Origin: an uncultured Pelagibacteraceae bacterium
GTDB lineage: Bacteria; Pseudomonadota; Alphaproteobacteria; Pelagibacterales; Pelagibacteraceae
Length of the DNA: 57,373 nt
Assembly (NCBI GenBank): GCA_902596045.1
Contig: CACJSJ010000006.1
Span: forward strand, 1 to 57,373
Reading direction: 5' to 3'
Part shown: positions 24,071-32,152 of the stretch, one piece after another
How the letters are laid out: every line of letters starts with the position of its first letter
Numbering within the stretch: position 1 is the first letter of the stretch
Translations under genes and position numbers: made by a program
Notes under the pieces: generated by a model
The model's input: the letters and a program-made list of their open reading frames with translations, nothing else
Database searches by the model: none
What the model was told of the DNA's origin: nothing

Positions 24071-24943
24071 ATGACAATAAATAAATTAGCAATAATTGGT
24101 GGAAGTGGCTTATATGATATTGAGGAGTTTAAAGATAGAGAATTATTAGACTTAAATAGCCCTTGGGGTAAGCCTTCTGATCAAATTTTAAAAACAAATT
24201 TTAAAAATAAAGAAGTTTTTTTTGTTCCAAGACATGGACGAGGCCATTTTATATCTCCCTCTAATATTAATTTTAGAGCGAATATAGATGTTTTGAAGCA
24301 ACTTGGGGTTACTGATATTGTGTCTATATCTGCAGTTGGCTCTTTAAAGGAAGAAATACCGCCAGGAAAATTCGTTATTGTTGACCAATTTATAGATCGA
24401 ACTTTTGCTAGACATAAAACTTTCTTTGATGATGAAATTGTAGCACACGTTTCTATGGCTCTTCCCACGTCTGTTGGCCTTATGAATGCATGTGAGGACG
24501 CAATTAAACAGGAAAATATTGATTATCAAAAAGGAGGAACTTATATAGTAATGGAAGGGCCACAGTTTTCTACTTTAGCTGAGTCAAAATTATACAGATC
24601 ATGGAAAGCTGACGTTATTGGAATGACAAATATGCCAGAAGCAAAATTAGCAAGAGAGGCTGAAATTAGATACGCATCTATTTCAATGGTAACTGATTAC
24701 GATTGTTGGCATCCAGATCATGAAAATGTTGATGTTCAACAAGTAATAAAAGTTCTTTTAGGCAATGCTGCTAAAGCAAAAAATATGATTAAAAATTTAA
24801 TAGAAAATTTTGAAAATCATATTGATCCAAATGACCCAACAAATAACTGTTTAGATGTAGCTGTAATTACTGCTCCAGAAAAAAGAACGCAAAAAACAAA
24901 AGATAAACTCAAGACTATTGCAGGACGTGTTTTAAATAAATGA
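24071..24943 (+). CDS. mtnP: S-methyl-5'-thioadenosine phosphorylase
   Basis: 290 aa, PNP/MTAP family. The N-terminal KLAIIGGSGLYDIEEF, the phosphate-site PRHGRGHFISPSNINFRAN and the purine-site YIVMEGPQFSTLAES and GMTNMPEAKLAREAEI are all conserved. It splits methylthioadenosine with phosphate into adenine and methylthioribose-1-phosphate. The stop overlaps the next start as ATGA, so it heads a tightly coupled operon with the TPR protein, mtnA, the aldolase and the SpeD-SpeE fusion. Confidence 0.95.
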   Translation: MTINKLAIIGGSGLYDIEEFKDRELLDLNSPWGKPSDQILKTNFKNKEVFFVPRHGRGHFISPSNINFRANIDVLKQLGVTDIVSISAVGSLKEEIPPGKFVIVDQFIDRTFARHKTFFDDEIVAHVSMALPTSVGLMNACEDAIKQENIDYQKGGTYIVMEGPQFSTLAESKLYRSWKADVIGMTNMPEAKLAREAEIRYASISMVTDYDCWHPDHENVDVQQVIKVLLGNAAKAKNMIKNLIENFENHIDPNDPTNNCLDVAVITAPEKRTQKTKDKLKTIAGRVLNK

Positions 24944-25500
24944 AAAAAATAATATATATTATAATATTCAATTTAATTTTTATTTTAAGTATTAACGCCA
25001 AAAATCATAATTTAGTTCAAGTTACTGAACTCAACAAACTTTTTGATGATTTGAGTAAGATAAATAACGCTCAGGATGGAGATGTTCTAGAAAAAAAAAT
25101 TTGGGCTGTTTGGAATAAACACCCTAATCAAAAAAACCTGACAGAAAAATTAGAGTTTGGCACTAAACTTATGTATCAAGGTCAATACGATTACGCATTA
25201 GAAGTCTTTACAAATATTATTGAAACGGATCCAGAATGGTCAGAAGCCTGGAATAAAAGAGCTACTTTACTTTTTTTAATGAAAGATTATCAAAAATCTT
25301 TAGAGGATATTAGTAAAGTATTAGATTTAGAACCAAGGCATTTTGGAGCACTATCAGGTAGAGCTCAAATATACATTGATTTAGAATTATATCAAAAAGC
25401 TCTTATAGATTTAAAAGATGCAAGGAAAATTCATCCAGTTATTAGAGGTAATAAATTAATTAATGAGCTTGAAAAACTTATTAATGGAGAAAATGTATAA
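24940..25500 (+). CDS. Exported TPR-repeat protein
   Basis: 186 aa. It has an N-terminal signal peptide or anchor (KKIIYIIIFNLIFILSINA, residues 2-20), then about three tetratricopeptide repeats from residue 60 on (YQGQYDYALEVFTNIIETDP, then W-NKRATLLFLMKDYQKSLEDI and GRAQIYIDLELYQKALIDLK). It probably acts as a periplasmic or membrane-tethered protein-interaction scaffold. It sits inside the methylthioadenosine salvage operon by ATGA overlap with mtnP and 8 bp before mtnA. I see no enzymatic link; the placement may simply be co-expression. Confidence 0.8.
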   Translation: MKKIIYIIIFNLIFILSINAKNHNLVQVTELNKLFDDLSKINNAQDGDVLEKKIWAVWNKHPNQKNLTEKLEFGTKLMYQGQYDYALEVFTNIIETDPEWSEAWNKRATLLFLMKDYQKSLEDISKVLDLEPRHFGALSGRAQIYIDLELYQKALIDLKDARKIHPVIRGNKLINELEKLINGENV

Positions 25501-25508
25501 AAAAAATA

Positions 25509-26579
25509 ATGAAAATTGAAGGTAAAGAATATCGTACAATTTGGTTAGAAAATAATATTGTAAAAATTATTGATCAAACAAAACTACCTCATACATTTAT
25601 TATTAAAGATCTTAAAACAGTTAAAGACGCTATAAACGCTATCAAAACAATGGAAGTAAGAGGTGCACCCTTAATAGGAGCAACAGCAGCTTATGGATTA
25701 GTTTTAGCTATTATTGAAAATAATGATCAGTCATTTTTAAAAAAATCAGCAGAAGATTTAATTAGTTCAAGACCTACAGCTATTAATTTAAAGTGGGCTG
25801 TTGATAGAATGATAAAAAAATTATCAGGTGTTAATAGTGACAAAATTTTAGAAATAGCTTTCAATGAAGCAAAAGAAATTTGTGAAGAAGATATAAAATT
25901 TTGTGAAAATATTGGATTGAATGGCCTTAAAATAATAGAAGAAATTTATCATAAAAAAAAAGATACTGTTAATATTCTTACTCATTGTAATGCAGGGTGG
26001 TTAGCTACAATAAATTGGGGAACAGCCACTTCACCAATTTATCATGCTCACAAAAAAGGTATTCCTGTCCATGTTTGGGCTGATGAAACAAGACCAAGAA
26101 ACCAGGGAGCAAATCTAACTTCTTATGAATTTAATGAGGAAGGAGTTAAAAATACAATTATAGCTGATAATACTGGTGGAATATTAATGCAAAGAGGTGA
26201 AGTTGATATGTGTATTGTTGGAACTGATAGAACTTTATCAAATGGAGATGTCTGTAATAAAGTTGGAACTTATTTAAAAGCACTTGCTGCTTATGATAAT
26301 GATATTCCTTTTTATGTAGCCCTTCCAAGCTCAACAATAGATTGGAATATTAAAGATCATAAAGATATTCCAATTGAAGAGAGAAATTCAGATGAATTAT
26401 CTCATGTTGAAGGTTTAGATGAAAAAGGAGATATAAAGAAAATACAAATTTATCCAAAAAAAAGTAAAGCTATGAATTTAGCTTTTGATGTAACTCCAGC
26501 AAAATATGTTACAGGTTTGATTACCGAAAAAGGAGTATGTGAAGCATCAGAAAAAGGACTTAAAGACTTGTTCAAATGA
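25509..26579 (+). CDS. mtnA: S-methyl-5-thioribose-1-phosphate isomerase
   Basis: 356 aa, MtnA/eIF2B-like family. Signature parts are MEVRGAPLIGATAAYGL, the catalytic Cys in ILTHCNAGWLAT (about 160), the DETRPRNQGANLTSYE segment and the catalytic Asp in GTDRTLSNGDVCNKVGTY. It isomerises methylthioribose-1-phosphate to methylthioribulose-1-phosphate. It overlaps the next gene by ATGA. No downstream universal methionine-salvage genes (mtnC, mtnD, mtnE) are here, which points to the aldolase branch instead. Confidence 0.95.
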   Translation: MKIEGKEYRTIWLENNIVKIIDQTKLPHTFIIKDLKTVKDAINAIKTMEVRGAPLIGATAAYGLVLAIIENNDQSFLKKSAEDLISSRPTAINLKWAVDRMIKKLSGVNSDKILEIAFNEAKEICEEDIKFCENIGLNGLKIIEEIYHKKKDTVNILTHCNAGWLATINWGTATSPIYHAHKKGIPVHVWADETRPRNQGANLTSYEFNEEGVKNTIIADNTGGILMQRGEVDMCIVGTDRTLSNGDVCNKVGTYLKALAAYDNDIPFYVALPSSTIDWNIKDHKDIPIEERNSDELSHVEGLDEKGDIKKIQIYPKKSKAMNLAFDVTPAKYVTGLITEKGVCEASEKGLKDLFK

Positions 26580-27232
26580 AGAATTTAGATCAAAGAAATC
26601 AAATTATTGAATATTCACTAAAATTAAATTCTACAAATCTTTCACCACTTAGATCTGGCAACATATCTTTGAGAGTAACGGAAGATGATACACAAGGGTA
26701 CTTAATTACTCCGTCAGGAAAAAAATATGAATCACTAAAACCTGAAGATATCGTTTTTATGGGTTTAAATGAAGAAGAAGAAAAAAACGATTTAACCAAC
26801 AAACCTTCATCAGAATGGAGATTTCACAGGGATATTTATTTTAACAAAAAAGATGCACAAGCGATTGTTCATTCCCATTCCCCACACGCAACAGCTGTAT
26901 CATCTCATGGTAAATCAATTCCACCGTTTCACTATATGATTGCTCTTGCAGGAGGAGAAGACATCAAATGCGCTGAATACGCTACTTTTGGAACTAAGGA
27001 ACTATCTAATAATGTTATTAAAGCTTTAGAAAACAGAAGTGCTTGCTTGATGTCTAATCACGGCCAAGTTGCTTTTGGAAAAAATTTAGAGGATGCATTT
27101 GAGCTAGCACAAGAGATAGAAAATATTTGTCATCAATACACTATTGCTCTAAAGTTAGGACAACCTAAGATTCTTTCATTTGAAGAAATGAAAAAAGTTT
27201 TAGATAAGGCTAAGAATTATAAAAAGGAGTAA
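26576..27232 (+). CDS. Class II aldolase, FucA-like (methylthioribulose-1-phosphate aldolase proposed)
   Basis: 218 aa. It resembles E. coli L-fuculose-1-phosphate aldolase along its whole length: SGNISLRV, PSSEWRFH (catalytic Glu about 80), VHSHSPHATAVS (zinc ligands about H99 and H101), HYMIALAGG, YATFGTKELS and the third zinc ligand in NHGQVAFG (about H162). MtnB dehydratases are related but lack this close FucA pattern. Next to mtnP and mtnA, the best proposal is the 'DHAP shunt' aldolase, which splits methylthioribulose-1-phosphate to dihydroxyacetone phosphate and methylthioacetaldehyde. The alternative is MtnB-like dehydration. It is coupled to mtnA by ATGA and lies 1 bp before the SpeD-SpeE gene. 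Confidence 0.8.
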   Translation: MKNLDQRNQIIEYSLKLNSTNLSPLRSGNISLRVTEDDTQGYLITPSGKKYESLKPEDIVFMGLNEEEEKNDLTNKPSSEWRFHRDIYFNKKDAQAIVHSHSPHATAVSSHGKSIPPFHYMIALAGGEDIKCAEYATFGTKELSNNVIKALENRSACLMSNHGQVAFGKNLEDAFELAQEIENICHQYTIALKLGQPKILSFEEMKKVLDKAKNYKKE

Positions 27233-27233
27233 G

Positions 27234-28274
27234 ATGATTAAAGTAGGGGAGCATATTACTTTAGATATTATTGGTACTACAAAAGAGTACGATCCTTCAG
27301 TTTTTGAAAAAGTTATACATAAAATCGCTAAAGCAGCAGATGTAACTATTTTAAATATTTCAAAATATAAGTTTGAACCTCAGGGTTTTACTATTTTAGC
27401 TTTATTAGCAGAAAGCCACATTAGCTTTCATACGTTTCCAGAAAAGGGAATAATTAGTTTTGATTTTTTTACCTGTGGAAAAATTAGCCCATCAGTGGCA
27501 ATTGATATTGTTAAAAAAGAATTTAAGCATAAACGAATAGTTAAGAAAGAATTTAATAGAGACACCCGATCTCTATATCATGATATTTATAGCTCACCTG
27601 GATTACAAAAATCATATGTTGTAAATGAGGTTTTAGAAGATTTTAATTCAAAAGTTGGTCAACACATAGAAATTTTAGAACTAGAACAGTTTGGAAAATC
27701 GTTATTTATTGATGGCGAAATACAGGTGGCTGCTTCAGATGAACATTTGTATAGCTCAACTTTTGTTGGAGCTGGTTTAAAATTAAATAAAAAAAATGAA
27801 AGAGCGGCGATCATTGGTGGTGGCGACGGTGGCGTTGCTAGAGAATGTATATCAAAAAAGTTTAATTTTATAGATTGGTATGAATTAGATCCACAGGTTG
27901 TTGAGGTTTGTAATAAACATCTAGGCGATATAGGAAATAAAGCTACTGAAAAAAATTCGGTAAAATGTGTTTGGGGTGATGCTTTTGAAAGTATAAAAAC
28001 AGTAAACGAAGATACATATGATCATATTTTTGTAGATTTGAATGATGACCAGTTTTGTATAGATCTTGCTGCTAAAAATATGGACTCTTTAGTTAGAATA
28101 CTAAAACCAAAAGGAGTTATTACTGCACAAGTTGGAAGCCAGGATAAAAAACCTCTTCAAGTTGAAAATTGGCTGAACGTATTTAATCATCATTTTGGAA
28201 ACACTAATTTATCAAGAGTTTACATACCTAGTTTTGATTGTTCTTGGAATTTCTCTTCATCTATAAATCACTAA
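27234..28274 (+). CDS. Fused S-adenosylmethionine decarboxylase-spermidine synthase
   Basis: 346 aa with two enzyme domains. Residues about 1-112 are a bacterial SpeD: the self-cleavage site AES-H (pyruvoyl-forming Ser about 61), HTFPE with catalytic His (about 66) and the FFTCG Cys (about 81). Residues about 115-346 are a SpeE-like aminopropyltransferase: GQHIEILELEQFGKSLFIDG, the decarboxy-SAM motif IIGGGDGGVARE (about 193-204) and the acidic pair in FVDLNDD (about 268-271), where most synthases read D-S-S-D-P. The SpeE part is shorter than the usual 280 aa. The product would be spermidine or a related polyamine plus methylthioadenosine, which the upstream operon genes recycle. The intact motifs suggest that both domains are active. 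Confidence 0.9.
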   Translation: MIKVGEHITLDIIGTTKEYDPSVFEKVIHKIAKAADVTILNISKYKFEPQGFTILALLAESHISFHTFPEKGIISFDFFTCGKISPSVAIDIVKKEFKHKRIVKKEFNRDTRSLYHDIYSSPGLQKSYVVNEVLEDFNSKVGQHIEILELEQFGKSLFIDGEIQVAASDEHLYSSTFVGAGLKLNKKNERAAIIGGGDGGVARECISKKFNFIDWYELDPQVVEVCNKHLGDIGNKATEKNSVKCVWGDAFESIKTVNEDTYDHIFVDLNDDQFCIDLAAKNMDSLVRILKPKGVITAQVGSQDKKPLQVENWLNVFNHHFGNTNLSRVYIPSFDCSWNFSSSINH

Positions 28275-28334
28275 TTTTTTCTTTTTAATATCTTTAATTT
28301 GTGAAATACTAATTTTTTATTAAAGGAGATTATA

Positions 28335-29162
28335 ATGAGTATATTTAAAAAAACTATTTTTTCAGTTTTATTTTCACTGTTGGTGATGGGGAATGTACAT
28401 GCTGATAAAATTAAAATTGGAACTGAAGGCGCCTATCCTCCATGGAACTCAAAAAATGAAGCAGGTAAGTTAATAGGATTTGAAGTTGAATTAGCTTATA
28501 CGCTTTGTAGGTACATTGGAGAACAATGTGTAATAGTCGAGCAAGATTGGGATGGAATGATACCAGCATTAATCATGAGAAAATTTGATGCGATAATGGC
28601 AGGTATGTCAATTACTGCAGAAAGACAAAAAGCTATAAGCTTTTCACAAGGTTATGCAGATGAAGTTGCATCTCTTGCTGTAATGAAAGGTTCAAGCTTA
28701 GAGGGTTTAGATACACCTGCTGGGATAAATCTTACAAAACCAAATGCTGCAGCTAAAAAAGCTCTTAAAACACTTACTGCTGCATTAGCAGGTAAAACTG
28801 TTTGTGTACAAACTGCTACAATCCACCAAAACTTTTTAGATTCTGGTGATGTAGGAAAAGTAAATGTCAGAACATACAAAACACAGGATGAAGTTAACTT
28901 AGATTTAGCATCAGGAAGATGTGATGCTGCATTAGCTGCTGCTGTTGCATTCAGCGATTATGCAGAAAAATCTGGTAAGCCAGTTGTTCTAACTGGACCA
29001 ACTTTTTCAGGCGGTGCCTTTGGAAACGGTGTTGGAGTGGGTATTAGAAAAGATGATACTGAACTTTTGAAAAAGTTTAACGCCGCTATCAATCAAGCGA
29101 GAAAAAACGGAGACATTAGTAGAATTGCTACTAAGTGGTTTGGTTTCGACGCTTCTATGTAA
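28335..29162 (+). CDS. Polar amino-acid ABC transporter substrate-binding protein
   Basis: 275 aa, SBP_bac_3 family. Signal peptide about 1-23 (ending NVHA). The mature part, KIKIGTEGAYPPWNSKNE with LIGFEVELAYTLCRYI and QDWDGMIPALIMRKFDAIMAGMSIT, closely follows the lysine/arginine/ornithine, histidine and octopine binding proteins. An insert of about 30 residues (about 130-160) is Ala/Lys-rich. A strong Shine-Dalgarno (AAAGGAG) precedes the ATG by 7 nt. Two permease genes follow but no ATPase gene. Cationic amino acids or ornithine would fit the polyamine genes just upstream, but this is inference. Confidence 0.88.
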   Translation: MSIFKKTIFSVLFSLLVMGNVHADKIKIGTEGAYPPWNSKNEAGKLIGFEVELAYTLCRYIGEQCVIVEQDWDGMIPALIMRKFDAIMAGMSITAERQKAISFSQGYADEVASLAVMKGSSLEGLDTPAGINLTKPNAAAKKALKTLTAALAGKTVCVQTATIHQNFLDSGDVGKVNVRTYKTQDEVNLDLASGRCDAALAAAVAFSDYAEKSGKPVVLTGPTFSGGAFGNGVGVGIRKDDTELLKKFNAAINQARKNGDISRIATKWFGFDASM

Positions 29163-29175
29163 TTAAATTTTAGAT

Positions 29176-29202
29176 TTGGCGACTATAATGTATAGTCGCC
29201 AA
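29176..29202 (+). promoter_or_regulatory. Hairpin between binding-protein and permease genes
   Basis: Perfect 12-bp inverted repeat (29176-29187 with 29191-29202) closed by a 3-nt loop, with no U-run after it. It ends 5 nt before the permease ATG at 29208, where a ribosome binding site should be. It probably stabilises the binding-protein mRNA and lowers permease translation. Confidence 0.75.
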
Positions 29203-29207
29203 TCTGT

Positions 29208-29900
29208 ATGGAACTTCTAGCATTTGGAGACACTGGTTGGGGTGATGAATTATTTTATGCAACCCTAATGACTATAGCTGTATCAATTACAGCAATGATA
29301 ATTGGTTTTAGTTTTGCAGCAATTTTTACTCCACTTAAACTATCAAAAAATAGATTACTTAATTTTATTGCCAATTCCTACACAACAGTAATTAGAGGTG
29401 TTCCAGAATTATTAGTAATATACCTTTTCTTTTTTGGTGGAACAGGTGCAGTAATGTATGTTGCTTCGATATTTGGATATAATGAATATATTGAAATAAA
29501 TGCATTTATAACAGGCGCATTTGCAATTGGAATTATTTCTGGTGCTTATTCAACAGAAGTTTTTAGAGGAGCAGTTCAATCAATTGACAAAGGTCAGTTT
29601 GAGGCAGCTAAAGTTTTGGGATTAAGTAAATTTGCCCAATTTTTTAAAATTATTCTTCCACAAGTTTTACGGCTAGCTATCCCCAACCTAAGTAATGTAT
29701 GGCAAATTACTCTTAAAGATACATCGCTAATCTCTGTAACGGGTCTTGTTGAAATTATGAGACAATCTTATATTGCAGCAGGTTCTACTAGAGATCCTTT
29801 ATTCTTTTATTCTTTTGCTGCTGTTTTGTATTTACTTCTTACATATCTAAGCATGAAGTTAATTAACAGATTAGAAATTAAATATAGCAGGGGATATTAA
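29208..29900 (+). CDS. Polar amino-acid ABC transporter permease (HisQ/OccQ-like)
   Basis: 230 aa inner-membrane permease of the HisQ/ArtQ type with about five helices. TTVIRGVPELLVIYLFFFG is the characteristic N-terminal motif of amino-acid permeases, and the EAA loop is QFEAAKVLGLSKFAQFFKIILP. No Shine-Dalgarno is visible because a 12-bp hairpin occupies that position. Its stop overlaps the next start (TAATG). Confidence 0.9.
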   Translation: MELLAFGDTGWGDELFYATLMTIAVSITAMIIGFSFAAIFTPLKLSKNRLLNFIANSYTTVIRGVPELLVIYLFFFGGTGAVMYVASIFGYNEYIEINAFITGAFAIGIISGAYSTEVFRGAVQSIDKGQFEAAKVLGLSKFAQFFKIILPQVLRLAIPNLSNVWQITLKDTSLISVTGLVEIMRQSYIAAGSTRDPLFFYSFAAVLYLLLTYLSMKLINRLEIKYSRGY

Positions 29901-30574
29901 TGGATCTTGAATTAATGATAGGTAGTTTTCCAAAGTTATTAAGCGCTGCAGTTATTACTTTAAAACTTTTATCAGTTTCCTTAATCATTGGTTTATTTAT
30001 TGGATTTTTATTTGCAATTTTGAGATTAAATAAGAATATTTTTGTCAATAGATTTGCATATGGATACTCATATGTGTTCAGAGGAACACCCTTACTTGTT
30101 CAAATATTTATTATTTATTTTGGTCTAGGACAAATTGAGTATTTAAGATCTACTTTTTTTTGGGTTATTTTAAAAGAACCATACTGGTGTGCAATTATTG
30201 CTTTTGCATTAAACACTGGGGCTTATACATCAGAAATTTTAAGATCTGCATTTCAAACAATTAAACCAGGTATAATTGAAGCCGGACAAAGCTTAGGTAT
30301 TTCAAGCAAAATTATTTTTTATAAAATTCAAATTCCAATCGCTATTAGACAATCATTACCAGCTTATGGGAATGAGATTATTTTAATGATGAAGGGAACT
30401 TCATTAGCTAGCACAGTCACACTGATGGATTTAACAGGAGTTGCGAAATATATAATTTCAACAACTTTTAAGCCAATAGAAGTATTTATTGTAGCAGGTG
30501 GTATTTATCTATTTATGACTTTTATTATTCATAATGTAATTAAATTTTTAGAAAAAAAATATAGTTTTAATTAA
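29900..30574 (+). CDS. Polar amino-acid ABC transporter permease (HisM/OccM-like)
   Basis: 224 aa, partner permease of the preceding one. YVFRGTPLLVQIFIIYFGLG is the family motif, and the EAA loop is IIEAGQSLGISSKIIFYKIQIP. It has about five membrane helices. Its start overlaps the upstream stop by 1 bp, indicating translational coupling and heteromer formation. No HisP-type ATPase gene follows: the next gene is convergent and unrelated, so the ATPase must be encoded elsewhere. Confidence 0.9.
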   Translation: MDLELMIGSFPKLLSAAVITLKLLSVSLIIGLFIGFLFAILRLNKNIFVNRFAYGYSYVFRGTPLLVQIFIIYFGLGQIEYLRSTFFWVILKEPYWCAIIAFALNTGAYTSEILRSAFQTIKPGIIEAGQSLGISSKIIFYKIQIPIAIRQSLPAYGNEIILMMKGTSLASTVTLMDLTGVAKYIISTTFKPIEVFIVAGGIYLFMTFIIHNVIKFLEKKYSFN

Positions 30575-31722
30575 AGTATAACTAGATCAAGCTTTTGATT
30601 GCCAAGTCTTTCATTTCCTTTGTCAGTAACTAAGTAAGTTTCACCCAAATTCATTGCTAATTGATTTTCAGAGTCCATTAATATCATATGTAAAAAAAAT
30701 ACATTACCAGGTTCAATTATATATGGATTACCAGTGTATAACATTGGCCAATCCATCCAATTGGGAGAGAAGGTTGTACCTAAAGAATAACCACATGCAT
30801 TCATTCTTGATTTATTAAAACCAAGATCATCAAAAATTTTTGCATGAGCATCAAAAACTTCTCCAATTTTATTTCCTGTTTTAAGTTTATTTTCACAATT
30901 CAATAACGCTTCAACGCAAGCCTCATGCATTTTGTAATGTTTAGGATCTGCTTTACCAATAGGAATCGTTCTAAACATTGCAGAATGATAATGTCTGTAA
31001 GTTCCAGCCCATTCTACAGTTAATTGATCTTGTTTATTTAGAATTTGTTTTTCTGCTTGATATCGGCAAAGAAGAGCATTTTTTCCTGAACCAATAATAA
31101 ATTCATTTGCAGGATAATCTCCACCTCCTTCAAATATAACTTTATTCATTTCAGCCAGTATTTTAGATTCACTTACACCAGCTTTTGCATTTTTCCATAC
31201 TTCATCCAAAGCATTATCTGCAAGCTTTGCAGCTTTTTTTACATAAACAATTTCTTCATCAGATTTCACTACTCTTAATTTTGTTACTAAGTCAGATTTA
31301 TCTTCTAAGATACAATAATTTTCTAAGGATTTGTTAAGTCTGAGTGCATTACGTCCAGTCAAACCATAAGCTTCATATTCAACTCCTAATTTTTTTCCTT
31401 TAAGATTTAATTCATCTAAAATGACCTTAAGATCGTCAGTTGGGTTTGATTCATCTTGGTCGACCCAAATTCTAACATCTTCTATATTTGATGTATTTTG
31501 TGCCTGTCTTAAATCAGGAGCTCTAGTAAGCAATATTGTGTTTCCACTTTTATCAAAGATTAATGATTGAAAAAAAACGTATCCAAAAGTGTCATAACCT
31601 GTAAGCCAATACATAGATTCTTGTCTAAACATTAATAGAGCATCAAGATTTTGCTCTTTCATTGATTTTAAAACCTGAGTTTTTCTTTTTGAAAATTCTT
31701 CTTTTGAAAAATGAAGTCCCAT
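30571..31722 (-). CDS. M24-fold creatinase/ectoine-hydrolase-like protein without metal ligands
   Basis: 383 aa, 'pita-bread' M24 family: N-terminal creatinase domain (about 1-140), then the catalytic domain. In prolidases five residues (D, D, H, E, E) bind metal. Here the first region reads TVEWAGTYRHYHSAMFRT, with Asp replaced by Glu and Ala, and the His site reads GYSLGTTFSPNW with Tyr. This resembles creatinase and the ectoine hydrolase DoeA, which share GGDYPA and the E-x-A-G-x-Y-x-x-Y-H pattern and work without metal. It probably hydrolyses a small C-N substrate and not a peptide. The neighbours do not identify the substrate. Confidence 0.75.
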   Translation of the reverse strand: MGLHFSKEEFSKRKTQVLKSMKEQNLDALLMFRQESMYWLTGYDTFGYVFFQSLIFDKSGNTILLTRAPDLRQAQNTSNIEDVRIWVDQDESNPTDDLKVILDELNLKGKKLGVEYEAYGLTGRNALRLNKSLENYCILEDKSDLVTKLRVVKSDEEIVYVKKAAKLADNALDEVWKNAKAGVSESKILAEMNKVIFEGGGDYPANEFIIGSGKNALLCRYQAEKQILNKQDQLTVEWAGTYRHYHSAMFRTIPIGKADPKHYKMHEACVEALLNCENKLKTGNKIGEVFDAHAKIFDDLGFNKSRMNACGYSLGTTFSPNWMDWPMLYTGNPYIIEPGNVFFLHMILMDSENQLAMNLGETYLVTDKGNERLGNQKLDLVIL

Positions 31723-31730
31723 TAAATAAT

Positions 31731-32120
31731 TTAATAGCTAGTATATTCTTTTATCTCTTTAATTTTTGAACCGGTATAATTATTAATTTCTAGTTTAATC
31801 TTAGCTCTATCATCATTTAAAAAATGAACATCGCGTGATAATTTAATAAATTTTTCATCAAATTTTTTTTCTTTTTCACACAATCTTTTATCATCCTCAA
31901 TTATCCACAGTTTAGCATTTATTTCTTTTAAAGATTGAAAGAGTTTATTAAGTTTATCATCAGACCTCACATTATTATCTAATTGATCTTTTAAAATTGA
32001 ATGTTCATTAGAAATGAATCTTAGTTTCTCAGGGTCTTTAATTTTTTCTTGTTTAATTTCTAAAATTGAAATCTTATCTAAAAGTTCACCTATTGAAACT
32101 TCTACTATAATTTTATTCAT
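31731..32120 (-). CDS. DUF6165-like protein
   Basis: 129 aa. It starts IIVEVSIGELLDKISILEIKQEKI, matching a small conserved family of unknown function (DUF6165) often found near glycosyltransferases. It is highly charged and probably all-helical, with no signal peptide. It is 8 bp upstream of the M24-like gene on the same strand and divergent (32 bp) from the GT9 gene, which is the likelier functional partner. Confidence 0.65.
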   Translation of the reverse strand: MNKIIVEVSIGELLDKISILEIKQEKIKDPEKLRFISNEHSILKDQLDNNVRSDDKLNKLFQSLKEINAKLWIIEDDKRLCEKEKKFDEKFIKLSRDVHFLNDDRAKIKLEINNYTGSKIKEIKEYTSY

Positions 32121-32152
32121 AAAATTAAATACTGTGTTATCTTGTTATAAAT

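Noticed and set aside
26576-27232. MtnB, methylthioribulose-1-phosphate dehydratase
   Set aside because: Sequence follows L-fuculose-phosphate aldolase closely (PSSEWRFH, HYMIALAGG, YATFGTKELS), and no mtnC or mtnD is nearby.
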